NCBI GenBank assembly: GCA_964412815.1
Contig: CAYPQF010000050.1
Coordinates: 118,587 to 182,586, forward strand
From: JAOAFZ01 sp964412815
GTDB lineage: Bacteria; Patescibacteriota; Microgenomatia; UBA1406; GWC2-37-13
DNA: 64,000 nt
Reading direction: 5' to 3'
Shown: piece by piece, positions 50,457 through 58,568 of the stretch
Layout of the letters: every line of letters begins with the position of its first letter
Numbering within the stretch: the first letter of the stretch is position 1
Made by a program: the position numbers and the translations under genes
The notes under the pieces: generated by a model
The model's input: the letters and a program-made list of their open reading frames with translations, nothing else
The model's database searches: none
Told to the model about the DNA's origin: nothing

Positions 50457-51806
50457 TCAGTTGTTGATAAATGTAGTGATATGCTCGCGCAGACGGGTGT
50501 TGGTATTATACTTCTGCGTGCCGATTGCAAAGTTATGCTCGATGATCTTCGCATACTGTTCCGGAGAAGTCAGTACTCGCATAATATCGGTAGCAGCTTC
50601 GGAAACCCGTTCGGGAGGGACCACCGCTAGACCGTTTTCCTGTATCTTGAACTCACTTCCCAGAGTAGAAACTATAAACCCATCGGTCTTGATATCCGAG
50701 TTGAAAACCGGGTATTCAAACACTACGACCGGTTTTTTTGCAAACACTGCCTCGATAAACTGATTTCCCCATCCTTCCCAGTGACTGGTATACAATACCG
50801 CGTCAGCGTAGACATAACAATCCCAGAGTGCATATTTTTTGGTACCGGCATGCTGTTCTTTTTCGGAGCCGACCCAGTCCTGAATCCAACAGAGTTCTAC
50901 GTGCAATTCCTTTGCTTTCTGTTTTAATTTATTGACATAAGACTCTTCTTTCGGGGTGTACTCTCCGGGAATCAGAAGTACAATCCTGCTGTCCTCGGTA
51001 ATCTCTGTTCCATCCCATTTTTTCTTACCGACCAACTCAACTTTGCGCCGGGTAATCTCCCCCATCACATCAATTGCCAGTTCAACCGCTTTTCGTTCAC
51101 GCACCCGTACCGCAATCAGGAACATCAGGTCAGATGGTTTCAGGCCAAGATCACTGAGGTAGTCGGTATTCCGCTGATTTTTATCCCAGAGCGGCTGATC
51201 AAAATCAAAGGTGTCAGTAATAATCTCAGACTCAATTGAGCGGTAGTTCTGCAAGTCTTTTTGAGCGAGGCTATTAATTACCGCGTGACGCAGGTTCGGC
51301 AACTGTGGCGGAAAGAGTTCAGTTAGTAATTTTTGCGCATACGGGTTGGTAAACGCAAATAATTGTTTTCGTGGCAATTCCCAGTAAAAATCATGATGAA
51401 GGGTTAACGTTTTTACCTCAGGATGATTACGGATAAAGCGGAAGAACGCCAGTGTTCCCGGTAAACAGACCGGCAGACAAAACATATTATGGATATAAAA
51501 AAGCTCGAACGGATTTTTTTTGTAATAGTCTTCCAGCTGGTGCTCAATGGTTTCGGCAATACGCTCCACCAGCTCTTCCATCTCCTGAGCAGCATCGGCC
51601 TGGAACGAAAGTTCCTGAACCCGCTGAATTTCGGGATTGGATTTATACTCAAAATAGGGAATATGAAGATCGATATGTCCGGAATGGTTGCCTGCAATAT
51701 AGGCAACGGTATGCCCCATCTCTTCAAACAGAGCACGGCGTTTATCCATTTCAAGCGAGACTCCATCGGTTAATCCGGCACGAAAGTGTGCTACAGCTAT
51801 TTTCAT
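50457..51806 (-). CDS. family 4 glycosyltransferase
   Basis: A 449-residue GT-B enzyme. The N-terminal half opens with MKIAVAHFRAGLTDGVSLEMDKR, and the C-terminal half has the donor-binding region DAVLYTSHWEGWGNQFIEAVFAK with the conserved E-x7-E pattern of GT4. No membrane segments. It heads a three-gene unit with the 2PGK-like kinase (one-base gap) and the GH15-like hydrolase. The set would fit synthesis, phosphorylation and turnover of a small glycoside; the product is not evident. Confidence 0.8.
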   Translation of the reverse strand: MKIAVAHFRAGLTDGVSLEMDKRRALFEEMGHTVAYIAGNHSGHIDLHIPYFEYKSNPEIQRVQELSFQADAAQEMEELVERIAETIEHQLEDYYKKNPFELFYIHNMFCLPVCLPGTLAFFRFIRNHPEVKTLTLHHDFYWELPRKQLFAFTNPYAQKLLTELFPPQLPNLRHAVINSLAQKDLQNYRSIESEIITDTFDFDQPLWDKNQRNTDYLSDLGLKPSDLMFLIAVRVRERKAVELAIDVMGEITRRKVELVGKKKWDGTEITEDSRIVLLIPGEYTPKEESYVNKLKQKAKELHVELCWIQDWVGSEKEQHAGTKKYALWDCYVYADAVLYTSHWEGWGNQFIEAVFAKKPVVVFEYPVFNSDIKTDGFIVSTLGSEFKIQENGLAVVPPERVSEAATDIMRVLTSPEQYAKIIEHNFAIGTQKYNTNTRLREHITTFINN

Positions 51807-51892
51807 CGTATGAGTACGGTATTACAATAATTGATTTATTCTACCAGATGATACCCGGATGTGGAGAAAAAATACTCGTTCAGAAAGGTGTT

Positions 51893-51915
51893 TGGCCCGG
51901 GGGTAACCCGGGCCA
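51893..51915 (-). terminator. hairpin closing cassette C
   Basis: A 9-bp perfect stem TGGCCCGGG/CCCGGGCCA with a 5-base loop, 57 bp past the stop codon of the zinc-ribbon gene. No long T run directly after the stem. Confidence 0.6.
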
Positions 51916-51972
51916 GACACAGATAGAACAAGTGCGGATCCCGACGGGGCGGGATACGACCGCTGGGATGAC

Positions 51973-52497
51973 CTAGCGGTTGGAGAGCGCGGCGCTGATC
52001 TCGTCTGCGGTGTGGTGTTCGCAGAGGATGCTGTGGCTGGGCATGCCATCGATCATCACGGGCGGTAGCGGCCTGCCGCAGACGATGCACGGAATCGCGT
52101 CGTTGCGATCCTTGAGCCTCATCAGCTGCTCGACCAGTTCGATTCGACCCGCTAGCCATGCCCGCAGCTCCACGTCGGAGTGATGCGCGCAGGCGATCTG
52201 ACCGTGCTCCAGCTGAGCCCCGCAGATCACACAGTGCGGCATTGGCCCGACGTCCCGATCAAAGTCGTGGACATGAACGCTGGTTGCAATGAGTGTGGAC
52301 AGGTAGCTGTCCAGCTGAAGCTTCTGAAGCTCAGCTAACTGAACGAGAATGCAGATATGGAAGCGGCGCGGGCCGCCTTTCCATCCCCACTCCCAGTACT
52401 TGCTTTTCCACCGGTTGCTAATCACCTGCTGGATCTCGGCTCCGGAGGGGTACCCCCCTTCGAGGAACCAGATCTCGTACTCCCATGTCGTAGCCAC
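51973..52497 (-). CDS. GC-rich cassette C: duplicated Cys/His zinc-binding protein
   Basis: A 174-residue protein, family unknown. The C-terminal half has two similar Cys/His clusters: Cys89, Cys92, Cys103, His105, His106, and Cys137, Cys140, Cys159, His161, His162, each C-x2-C-...-C-x-H-H and likely to bind zinc. The N-terminal half is rich in Trp and Tyr. The start is GTG 52497 with a consensus AGGAGG at 52505-52510, seven bases away. Strongly GC-ended codons. A solitary unit with its own promoter and hairpin. Confidence 0.72.
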   Translation of the reverse strand: MATTWEYEIWFLEGGYPSGAEIQQVISNRWKSKYWEWGWKGGPRRFHICILVQLAELQKLQLDSYLSTLIATSVHVHDFDRDVGPMPHCVICGAQLEHGQIACAHHSDVELRAWLAGRIELVEQLMRLKDRNDAIPCIVCGRPLPPVMIDGMPSHSILCEHHTADEISAALSNR

Positions 52498-52552
52498 CTT
52501 GAGCCCTCCTATGACTAGAGTTGATCACCTTGTTGTATCGTGCGATATGGTT

Positions 52553-52567
52553 ATTATATCACATTAT
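52553..52567 (-). promoter_or_regulatory. promoter element of cassette C
   Basis: On the minus strand a TATAAT (52553-52558) is preceded by TGTGA, making TGTGATATAAT. The surrounding 13-bp block TATATCACATTAT (plus strand, 52555-52567) recurs exactly at the start of cassette D (54661-54673). Confidence 0.5.
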
Positions 52568-52631
52568 GGGATAGTTTTTAAGGTAAAAAATATATTCAAG
52601 AAGCGCTAAATTGTGTCTTTCGACCAGAATA

Positions 52632-53723
52632 TTAGAAGAAACTATACGCCCAGAAGCCGGTATCACCAATTCCGCGCGAGTTCAGGTACTCTATCTTTTT
52701 TTGGGTAGATGTTTCATCATCCAGCCAGATGACATGTGTTCTGCCTGACTCACCGGCAAACGTAACCGTAAGTTCACCGGATACCGCGTCCCGATCAATG
52801 GTACATTCCGGTTGCGGACACGCGGGCAGGTATCTGCTTTCCACCTGGTTTTCGGTAACGGGGGTTGCCGCTTTCAAGGGGCGGTTCTGATTGTCGACAA
52901 TCCATTCGTACCCGTACCTGCCCAGCACAACGGTAAGCTTTTCGGGGGGGATACATCTCAGGTAATCGTCAATCATTACGGTTAGATCATAGCGGTACTC
53001 TTCTTTTCCGTTCAGAGGGAAGTTAGGGCCGGGTAACCCAAAGGACTTATGGAAATCGTACGTCATCACGATGATGTGATCTGCAAGCGGGGCCAGTTGT
53101 TCAAAGTTATACGGACGTTTACGAAAAAAACTATCACCGTAGGCGGTAATCGCAAACGGGACATCAGCTGCAGCCATCTGTTCAGAGAAAAACCGGGTAA
53201 ACTCGGTAATATCAGCTTCGGTCAGGTCCAGTGACAACAACCCCACCTCAAGGTTTAAGACTACCCCGTTAAATCCATTTGCGTTGCGAATTGAAAGGGT
53301 ATCATCCACAATCTTTTGCCAGGATGCTGCGGTGGTAAGAATTTCCGCATTAGTTTCGCGCTCTACCATGCGAACTGTCAACCATTTTTCCGTATTTCCC
53401 GCAGCTGTGACAAAGGACGGAATCGTGGTATAGCCTGCTTCTGACCGGTCAATACCGTCAACTGTAGGGACGATACCAAAGTAATAGAGCCGGTCAAAAC
53501 CGGATATTTCTTCTGAAAGATCAGCCCAGTACGGCACAAAAACCGAGGACGAGGTACGGGTAGCCGGAGTATTTGCAGGAGATTCCGGTGAGTCAGAATC
53601 CGGTTGGGGCACACCCGTTGGATTGTTCGTTGTGGGAGAATCAGATGGTTCTGCAACTGGTCGAAAAAAGACAAAAACACTCAAGAGCACAACCATACCA
53701 ATAATAACTACTTTAGGAGTCAT
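52632..53723 (-). CDS. membrane-anchored GH18-like protein
   Basis: A 363-residue protein: N-terminal membrane helix (about 5-22), a Pro/Ser/Thr linker (about 25-58), and a TIM-barrel domain like GH18 chitinase/spore-coat glycosylases (VPYWADL, VVLNLEVG, IIVMTYDF, FWAYSFF). The catalytic DxxDxDxE is degenerate (GFNGVVLNLEVG keeps only the Glu), so it may have altered activity or merely bind glycans. ATG 53723 is set by TATAAT at 53730-53735, six bases before it on the minus strand. Confidence 0.75.
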   Translation of the reverse strand: MTPKVVIIGMVVLLSVFVFFRPVAEPSDSPTTNNPTGVPQPDSDSPESPANTPATRTSSSVFVPYWADLSEEISGFDRLYYFGIVPTVDGIDRSEAGYTTIPSFVTAAGNTEKWLTVRMVERETNAEILTTAASWQKIVDDTLSIRNANGFNGVVLNLEVGLLSLDLTEADITEFTRFFSEQMAAADVPFAITAYGDSFFRKRPYNFEQLAPLADHIIVMTYDFHKSFGLPGPNFPLNGKEEYRYDLTVMIDDYLRCIPPEKLTVVLGRYGYEWIVDNQNRPLKAATPVTENQVESRYLPACPQPECTIDRDAVSGELTVTFAGESGRTHVIWLDDETSTQKKIEYLNSRGIGDTGFWAYSFF

Positions 53724-53773
53724 TGATCGATTATACAAAACAGCAGAGAGGAAGAATATGAGAATCGTATGAG

Positions 53774-53804
53774 CCGTCTGGTCTGGATTGACCAGACCAG
53801 ACGG
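53774..53804 (-). terminator. hairpin closing cassette D
   Basis: A 13-bp perfect stem CCGTCTGGTCTGG/CCAGACCAGACGG with a 5-base loop, 12 bp after the subtilase stop codon. On the minus strand CTCATACGATTCTC follows, only weakly T-rich. Confidence 0.7.
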
Positions 53805-53815
53805 TGTGCATACGC

Positions 53816-54628
53816 CTAACGGAGAAAGGCTCCGTCCCGGGTTTGAACCACCCGGGTTTGCCAGAGCAGCTGGACAGCACTATTGGGATCGAGCTCGCGA
53901 TTCGTCGCCCAGGCCTGAGCCAGAGCGCCGCTGACGATAGCGGTCGCGAAGCTCTCGCCGGTCATCGTGCACCAGCCGCGCTCCCGGCAATAGGTCGAGA
54001 CATCCACCCCCGGCGCATAGACCATGGCGGGCATCCGGCTAAACCAGGCGACAGCGTTCCCATCGCTCGCGCCCACACGGAGCGCGTTGGCACAGTTCCC
54101 CGGGTACGCCGGGTAAATGTCCAGCTGGTTAGGCGGCCGAAAGTTGAACCCGGCAGCCGGCGCGATCACGATGGCGCCGGCATCCCAGGCCCGCTGGACT
54201 GCATCGCACAGGTAGGCCGGTGAGCGGTCGGACATGCTCACATTGATGATCTTTGCCCCCACCGCGGTGGCGGCATCGATCCCCCGCGCCACATCCTGCG
54301 GTGTTGCCACCCCGTCTGCGCCCGCAACAACAACCGGGAAGATCCCGACTACGTTACACTCCCGCGCGATGAGGCCGGTCACCGCCGTGCCATGACCATG
54401 CGGGTCCGTCTCGGGCAGATCCCTGTTACGCATGTCCTGGTAGTGCCAGCCTTTATATAGCAGGCCGGTAAACGCGGGGTGTAGATTAACCCCCGTATCC
54501 ACTACTGCGACAACCGCGTTACAGGATTGGGCAGGAGTCTGCTGCGTGGAGCGGTTTTGTGCTTCTGCCGGCTGAGCCGGTAAGAAACACATCAGCACCA
54601 GGCAGACAAGAATCCACAAATGTCTCAC
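53816..54628 (-). CDS. GC-rich cassette D: secreted subtilisin-like serine protease
   Basis: A 270-residue S8 protease with a signal peptide (cleavage near AEA-Q, residues 21-24). The triad is Asp44 (AVVDTGVN), His79 (HGHGTAVTG) and Ser226 (TGESFATAIVSG). It lacks a propeptide of the usual size between the signal and catalytic domain, and lacks any anchor, so it would be exported with little pro-region. The start is GTG 54628, with AAGGGA eight bases upstream. GC-ended codons unlike both neighbours. Confidence 0.85.
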   Translation of the reverse strand: MRHLWILVCLVLMCFLPAQPAEAQNRSTQQTPAQSCNAVVAVVDTGVNLHPAFTGLLYKGWHYQDMRNRDLPETDPHGHGTAVTGLIARECNVVGIFPVVVAGADGVATPQDVARGIDAATAVGAKIINVSMSDRSPAYLCDAVQRAWDAGAIVIAPAAGFNFRPPNQLDIYPAYPGNCANALRVGASDGNAVAWFSRMPAMVYAPGVDVSTYCRERGWCTMTGESFATAIVSGALAQAWATNRELDPNSAVQLLWQTRVVQTRDGAFLR

Positions 54629-54658
54629 CTCTCTTGTCCCTTCTCTAGAGCGTCTGCA

Positions 54659-54673
54659 ACTATATCACATTAT
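54659..54673 (-). promoter_or_regulatory. promoter element of cassette D
   Basis: On the minus strand TGTGATATAGT includes a TATAGT -10 candidate (54659-54664). The enclosing 13-bp block TATATCACATTAT (54661-54673) is identical to that upstream of cassette C. Confidence 0.5.
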
Positions 54674-54719
54674 ATCATTTTTTCTTACGTTCCGTTGACC
54701 AAACATGGTACCCCCTTGC

Positions 54720-54725
54720 TATAAT
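54720..54725 (+). promoter_or_regulatory. leaderless -10 box of the transaldolase gene
   Basis: TATAAT ends six bases before ATG 54732, so transcription is expected to begin on or beside the start codon. No Shine-Dalgarno could fit. Confidence 0.65.
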
Positions 54726-54731
54726 AGGTGC

Positions 54732-55610
54732 ATGTCAATAAAACTACCCAAAATCTTTCTTGACTCCGGAGATCCGGAAGAAACCCGTAAAGCAAAAGGC
54801 CTGATCGGCACGATCGATGGCCAGACTACCAATCCCAGTCTGGTTGCAAAAAGTCCGTCCGTTCAAAAAAGACTCGCTGACGGAAAAAAACTGAATGAAA
54901 CGGAGCTCCTTGCCATGTATAAGGATATTATTCAAGAAATTGAGACCGAGACTGCCGGTCCGGTATCTGTAGAGGTCTATGCAGACTGGAATACCACCGC
55001 AGCAGAGATGCTCAAGCAAGCTGAGGATATGTATACCTGGGGAAAAAATATCTACATGAAATTCCCGACTATCCCCGCGGGAGTTCAGGCTGCCCATGAA
55101 TTTACCAAAAACGGTGGACGGGTTAATATGACACTGGTCTTTACTCAGACACAGGCAGCGGCAGTGTACGAGGCAACCAAGCACGGTAACTTCCCTACCT
55201 TTATCTCACCGTTTATCGGGAGATGGGACGACCGGGGGTACAACGGCCTTGATCTGATACGTAACATTCTGAAGCAGTATCGTAAGTACGAAAAAAAGAC
55301 CAAGCAGGAATCTCATGTCAAAGTTCTTGCTGCTTCGATCCGCACCCTGGATCATCTGTATAGCTGTATCTTTTTAGGAGCTGATATTCTTACTATGCCA
55401 CTCAAAACAATCTACGAATGGGTTGAAGACGAGAAATGGGTTCCGGATGAACATTACCGGTTCGAACCGGACGGTTTAAAATCTCTGGTGTACGAAGATA
55501 TCGAGCCTGGTCGTGCCTACACTGACTATCTAATAGAACAGGTTGAAGGAGATCTGCTGAACGAAGGACTCGAAAAGTTTGCCAAGGACTGGAAAAATTT
55601 GATAGGATAA
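54732..55610 (+). CDS. transaldolase family protein
   Basis: A 292-residue (beta/alpha)8 transaldolase. IFLDSGDPEE opens the barrel, TTNPSLV is the family motif, the Schiff-base lysine is in NIYMKFPTI, and NMTLVFTQTQA and ISPFIGRWDD follow. Transaldolases interconvert sugar phosphates in the pentose phosphate pathway; the length is intermediate between fructose-6-phosphate aldolase-like and full transaldolases, so the exact reaction is uncertain. ATG 54732 is chosen because TATAAT lies six bases before it; an in-frame extension upstream would cross this promoter. Confidence 0.86.
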   Translation: MSIKLPKIFLDSGDPEETRKAKGLIGTIDGQTTNPSLVAKSPSVQKRLADGKKLNETELLAMYKDIIQEIETETAGPVSVEVYADWNTTAAEMLKQAEDMYTWGKNIYMKFPTIPAGVQAAHEFTKNGGRVNMTLVFTQTQAAAVYEATKHGNFPTFISPFIGRWDDRGYNGLDLIRNILKQYRKYEKKTKQESHVKVLAASIRTLDHLYSCIFLGADILTMPLKTIYEWVEDEKWVPDEHYRFEPDGLKSLVYEDIEPGRAYTDYLIEQVEGDLLNEGLEKFAKDWKNLIG

Positions 55611-55619
55611 GACCAATCA

Positions 55620-56291
55620 ATGAAAAAAATTCAGCAATTCATCAAAGAGAAACCGGTTATCGCATTTGTAATAGGCTTGGTGGCGTTAAATCTGTTACTG
55701 GGAATCGGCTACGGAGTATACGCATTCAGCACTGCCCGGCAAGAGGCTACCGTGGCCGATGAGCCGGCAGAAGAAGAGGTTACTCCGACCCGGAAAAAAG
55801 CAAAAAAAATGCCGACTCCGGTAGAAGATGAAGAAGAGGAATCAGCAAATACCCCAACGCCCACTCCGGAAGACGATGAGGAGGATGAAGACAGTCCGAC
55901 CGCTACTCCCTCCCCTGCCAGTTCCCCGACACCTACCAGTGGTCCTCAGAAGAACATTAATCTGTATGGGGATATCTTTGCCGATCTCAACTGTAACGGA
56001 ACCAAAGACGATGGTGAAACAGTGATCGCCAAATCAACACCAGTGAATATTTTGAAAATGCCGAATAAAGATCAACTAACTCGCATCAGTACCAATGGTC
56101 AGGGGCACTTTTCCTACTCAACCTCAATAAACGAAAACAGTACGCTTGAACTGCAACCTGAAGCGGTAGCTCCATCCGGGTACAGTACAAATGGCTCAAG
56201 CTCTGTTACCTTCTCCAAAGATAAGGCCGGCGGGCAGGTACTGATCCCCCTGGTCCCTGATGAAAACAAGTCCAGCTGCACCTCTCAATAA
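55620..56291 (+). CDS. membrane-anchored protein with acidic linker and SdrD-B-like domain
   Basis: A 223-residue protein: N-terminal membrane helix (about 14-37), a long Pro/Thr/Glu/Asp-rich linker (about 40-115), and a small beta domain (about 120-215) opening GDIFADLNCNGTKDDGE, close to the Ca2+-binding B repeats of Sdr-type surface proteins. It probably displays that domain outside the cell. It begins 9 bases after the transaldolase stop codon. Confidence 0.72.
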   Translation: MKKIQQFIKEKPVIAFVIGLVALNLLLGIGYGVYAFSTARQEATVADEPAEEEVTPTRKKAKKMPTPVEDEEEESANTPTPTPEDDEEDEDSPTATPSPASSPTPTSGPQKNINLYGDIFADLNCNGTKDDGETVIAKSTPVNILKMPNKDQLTRISTNGQGHFSYSTSINENSTLELQPEAVAPSGYSTNGSSSVTFSKDKAGGQVLIPLVPDENKSSCTSQ

Positions 56292-56322
56292 GGGCTGTTG
56301 CAGCAGTGTATTTTCTTTACTA

Positions 56323-56351
56323 TTGACAAACAATTTTTTTTTCTTCATAAT
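56323..56351 (+). promoter_or_regulatory. promoter of the glutaredoxin-like gene
   Basis: TTGACA (56323-56328), a 17-bp spacer and CATAAT (56346-56351). The ATG follows nine bases after the -10 box, leaving a leader of at most two or three nucleotides. Confidence 0.72.
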
Positions 56352-56360
56352 GGAAAAATC

Positions 56361-57239
56361 ATGAAAATTACCGTATACACAATCTCTGACTGTCAATTTT
56401 CAAAACAGGAAAAAGAATTCCTGCAGAAAAATAATCTTCCCTTTGAAGAGAAGAATCTGGAAACAAATAAAGACTTCTTAACAGAGATGTTAACCATCTC
56501 CAATAACTTTGCTGGTACCCCGGTTACAAAAATTGATAAGGATGACGGCACGTCTGTTGTACTGAAAGGCTTTACTCAGGAAGAATTTGAGAAGGAACTG
56601 AACATCCAGCCACAGGCTGCTCAGACACCTCCTGCAGAAGCTGCTCCGGCAGCCGCTGCTGCTCCTGCGGTTACCACCCCTGATCAGGCTGTTTCAGATC
56701 AGACTGCGGTAGCTGATGGCTCAGCAGTAGGAGATATGAATCAGGTTCAGACCCCTGCAGCTCCGGTAATGGATCCGGCACCCGCAGCGGCTGAACCAGC
56801 CCCGATGGCACCTATGGATCTGCCTCCTGCAACCCCGGCAACTCCTGATATGCCTGCTGCACCTGCTTCTCTGGATCAGGCACTGCCGCAGACTCCTTCA
56901 ATCGATACAACCGTAACACCTGATCTGCCACCAGTTGGTGAGATTACTGGCCAGCCAGCAATGAATCCGGCTCCCGAACCAGTAGCCGCACCACCAGCGC
57001 CAGTGGCTCCTCCGGTTGAACCACCGGCCCCGGTTATGCCCGCAGAACCGGCAATGCCTGCTGCTCCAGTTATGCCAGCAGCGCCAGAACCGGCAGCACC
57101 ACCAGTCGTCCCAACTACAGAAGCTCAGGCACCTGCAGCCCCCGCTGCTCCTCAGAATGATCAGGCACTGAATGATATCCTGAGTAGTCTCCAGGCAAAA
57201 GTTGGCGATACCTCCGTCGACCCGGCCAAGCAGCAATAA
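56361..57239 (+). CDS. glutaredoxin-like domain with long Pro/Ala-rich tail
   Basis: A 292-residue protein. Residues 1-78 form a glutaredoxin-like fold: ITVYTISDCQFSKQEKEFL puts a C-x-x-S site where glutaredoxins have C-x-x-C, and GTPVTKI supplies the cis-Pro loop. Residues 85-290 are a Pro/Ala/Met-rich low-complexity tail. A monothiol-type redox role is plausible; the tail may be disordered or attach to something. The gene start is set by the consensus promoter; an in-frame extension upstream overlaps that promoter. Confidence 0.75.
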   Translation: MKITVYTISDCQFSKQEKEFLQKNNLPFEEKNLETNKDFLTEMLTISNNFAGTPVTKIDKDDGTSVVLKGFTQEEFEKELNIQPQAAQTPPAEAAPAAAAAPAVTTPDQAVSDQTAVADGSAVGDMNQVQTPAAPVMDPAPAAAEPAPMAPMDLPPATPATPDMPAAPASLDQALPQTPSIDTTVTPDLPPVGEITGQPAMNPAPEPVAAPPAPVAPPVEPPAPVMPAEPAMPAAPVMPAAPEPAAPPVVPTTEAQAPAAPAAPQNDQALNDILSSLQAKVGDTSVDPAKQQ

Positions 57240-57350
57240 AGAACTTTTTTTAGCTTTCTTATACAGTTGCGCTTGATCTATCTGTTTTCGGTATGTACAA
57301 TGTCGCAATTTTGTCTATATTTTTATAGACCTATGTACATATAATTTATT

Positions 57351-58523
57351 ATGCGTAACTCCACCAAAAACATCCATGTGGGAATGGACGGCATTGACCC
57401 GGTATACGGCTCAGTTTCTCCTCCCATCTATACCTCCTCAACATTTACCTTTGCTGATGCACAGCAGGGTGCCCGTCGGTTTGCCGGTAAAGAATCAGGC
57501 ATGATTTACTCCCGCTTTACCAATCCAACCGTAGACGCCTTGCAAAAACGTCTTGCCGCACTCGAAGGGGCAGATATGGCACTGGCCACCTCATCCGGGA
57601 TGTCCGCAATTGTGCTCACGATGCTGCATTTCCTCAAAACCGGTGATACCGTCGTTGCACATAACGTAATTTACGGTGGTACGTTTGAGTTTCTTTCGAA
57701 GATTGCTCCCCGCTATGGTATTAAAACCAAACTGATAGATTTTAAAGAAGAAGGAGCAATCGAAGCAGCACTGGATCCGTCTGTAAAGATGATCTATTTT
57801 GAGACTCCCACCAATCCCATGCTGGAAGTAGTTGATATTAAGGCAGTGGTCGAGATAGCCAAGAAAAACTCAATTATGACCGTGGTGGATAATACCTTTG
57901 CACCACCTCCCAATCAACAACCACTGGCAATGGGCGTAGATCTTGTGATTCATAGTCTAACCAAGTATCTGGGTGGACACTCTGATATTACCGGTGGCGC
58001 TATTATCGGGAACAAAGCGGTGATGGAGCCGCTGTTTATGCAGAGTTATATCTTTTTCGGGCCGACAATGTCACCGTTTACCGCCTATCTGGTAATGCGT
58101 GGAATGACAACACTGGACATCCGTATGAAGCAGCATAATCTGGCAGCACAACAGATTGCCGAGTTCCTGGAGAAGCATCCGAAGATTGCAAAGGTTCATT
58201 ATCCCGGCTTAGCCTCTCATCCGCAGCATGAACTGGCTAAAAAGCAGATGAATGGTTATGGTGCCGTTATCTCGTTTGAGCTTGAAGGTGGATATGCAGC
58301 CGGAGAAAAAATGGTTAATACGATCAAGCTCTTTAGTCTGGCTGTTTCGCTCGGCGGAGTTGAAAGTCTGATCGAACACCCGGCCTCGATGACTCATTCT
58401 GAACTTTCAGAGGAGGATCAGCTCAAAGCAGGAATTATTCCCGGACTGATTCGTATCTCAGTAGGACTCGAAGATGTCAATGATTTGATGGAAGCACTTG
58501 AAGACGCGCTTGCGGCTATCTGA
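57351..58523 (+). CDS. Cys/Met metabolism PLP-dependent enzyme (methionine gamma-lyase-like)
   Basis: A 390-residue fold-type I PLP enzyme. YSRFTNPTVD near residue 54 and SSGMSAI contribute phosphate binding, and the Schiff-base Lys lies in HSLTKYLGGH. The family includes cystathionine gamma-synthase, cystathionine gamma-lyase and methionine gamma-lyase, and exact specificity cannot be told from sequence. It would handle sulfur amino acids in the cytoplasm. TATAAT at 57340-57345 ends five bases before the ATG. Confidence 0.9.
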   Translation: MRNSTKNIHVGMDGIDPVYGSVSPPIYTSSTFTFADAQQGARRFAGKESGMIYSRFTNPTVDALQKRLAALEGADMALATSSGMSAIVLTMLHFLKTGDTVVAHNVIYGGTFEFLSKIAPRYGIKTKLIDFKEEGAIEAALDPSVKMIYFETPTNPMLEVVDIKAVVEIAKKNSIMTVVDNTFAPPPNQQPLAMGVDLVIHSLTKYLGGHSDITGGAIIGNKAVMEPLFMQSYIFFGPTMSPFTAYLVMRGMTTLDIRMKQHNLAAQQIAEFLEKHPKIAKVHYPGLASHPQHELAKKQMNGYGAVISFELEGGYAAGEKMVNTIKLFSLAVSLGGVESLIEHPASMTHSELSEEDQLKAGIIPGLIRISVGLEDVNDLMEALEDALAAI

Positions 58524-58568
58524 TTGAAAACGCACGTAATGAGACGGCCTTAACGTACTGATACAGGC

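Noticed and set aside
55455..55480. Sequence resembling a tRNA T-loop (ggttcgaacc)
   Set aside because: It lies inside the transaldolase coding region with no cloverleaf around it. No tRNA gene was found in the window.
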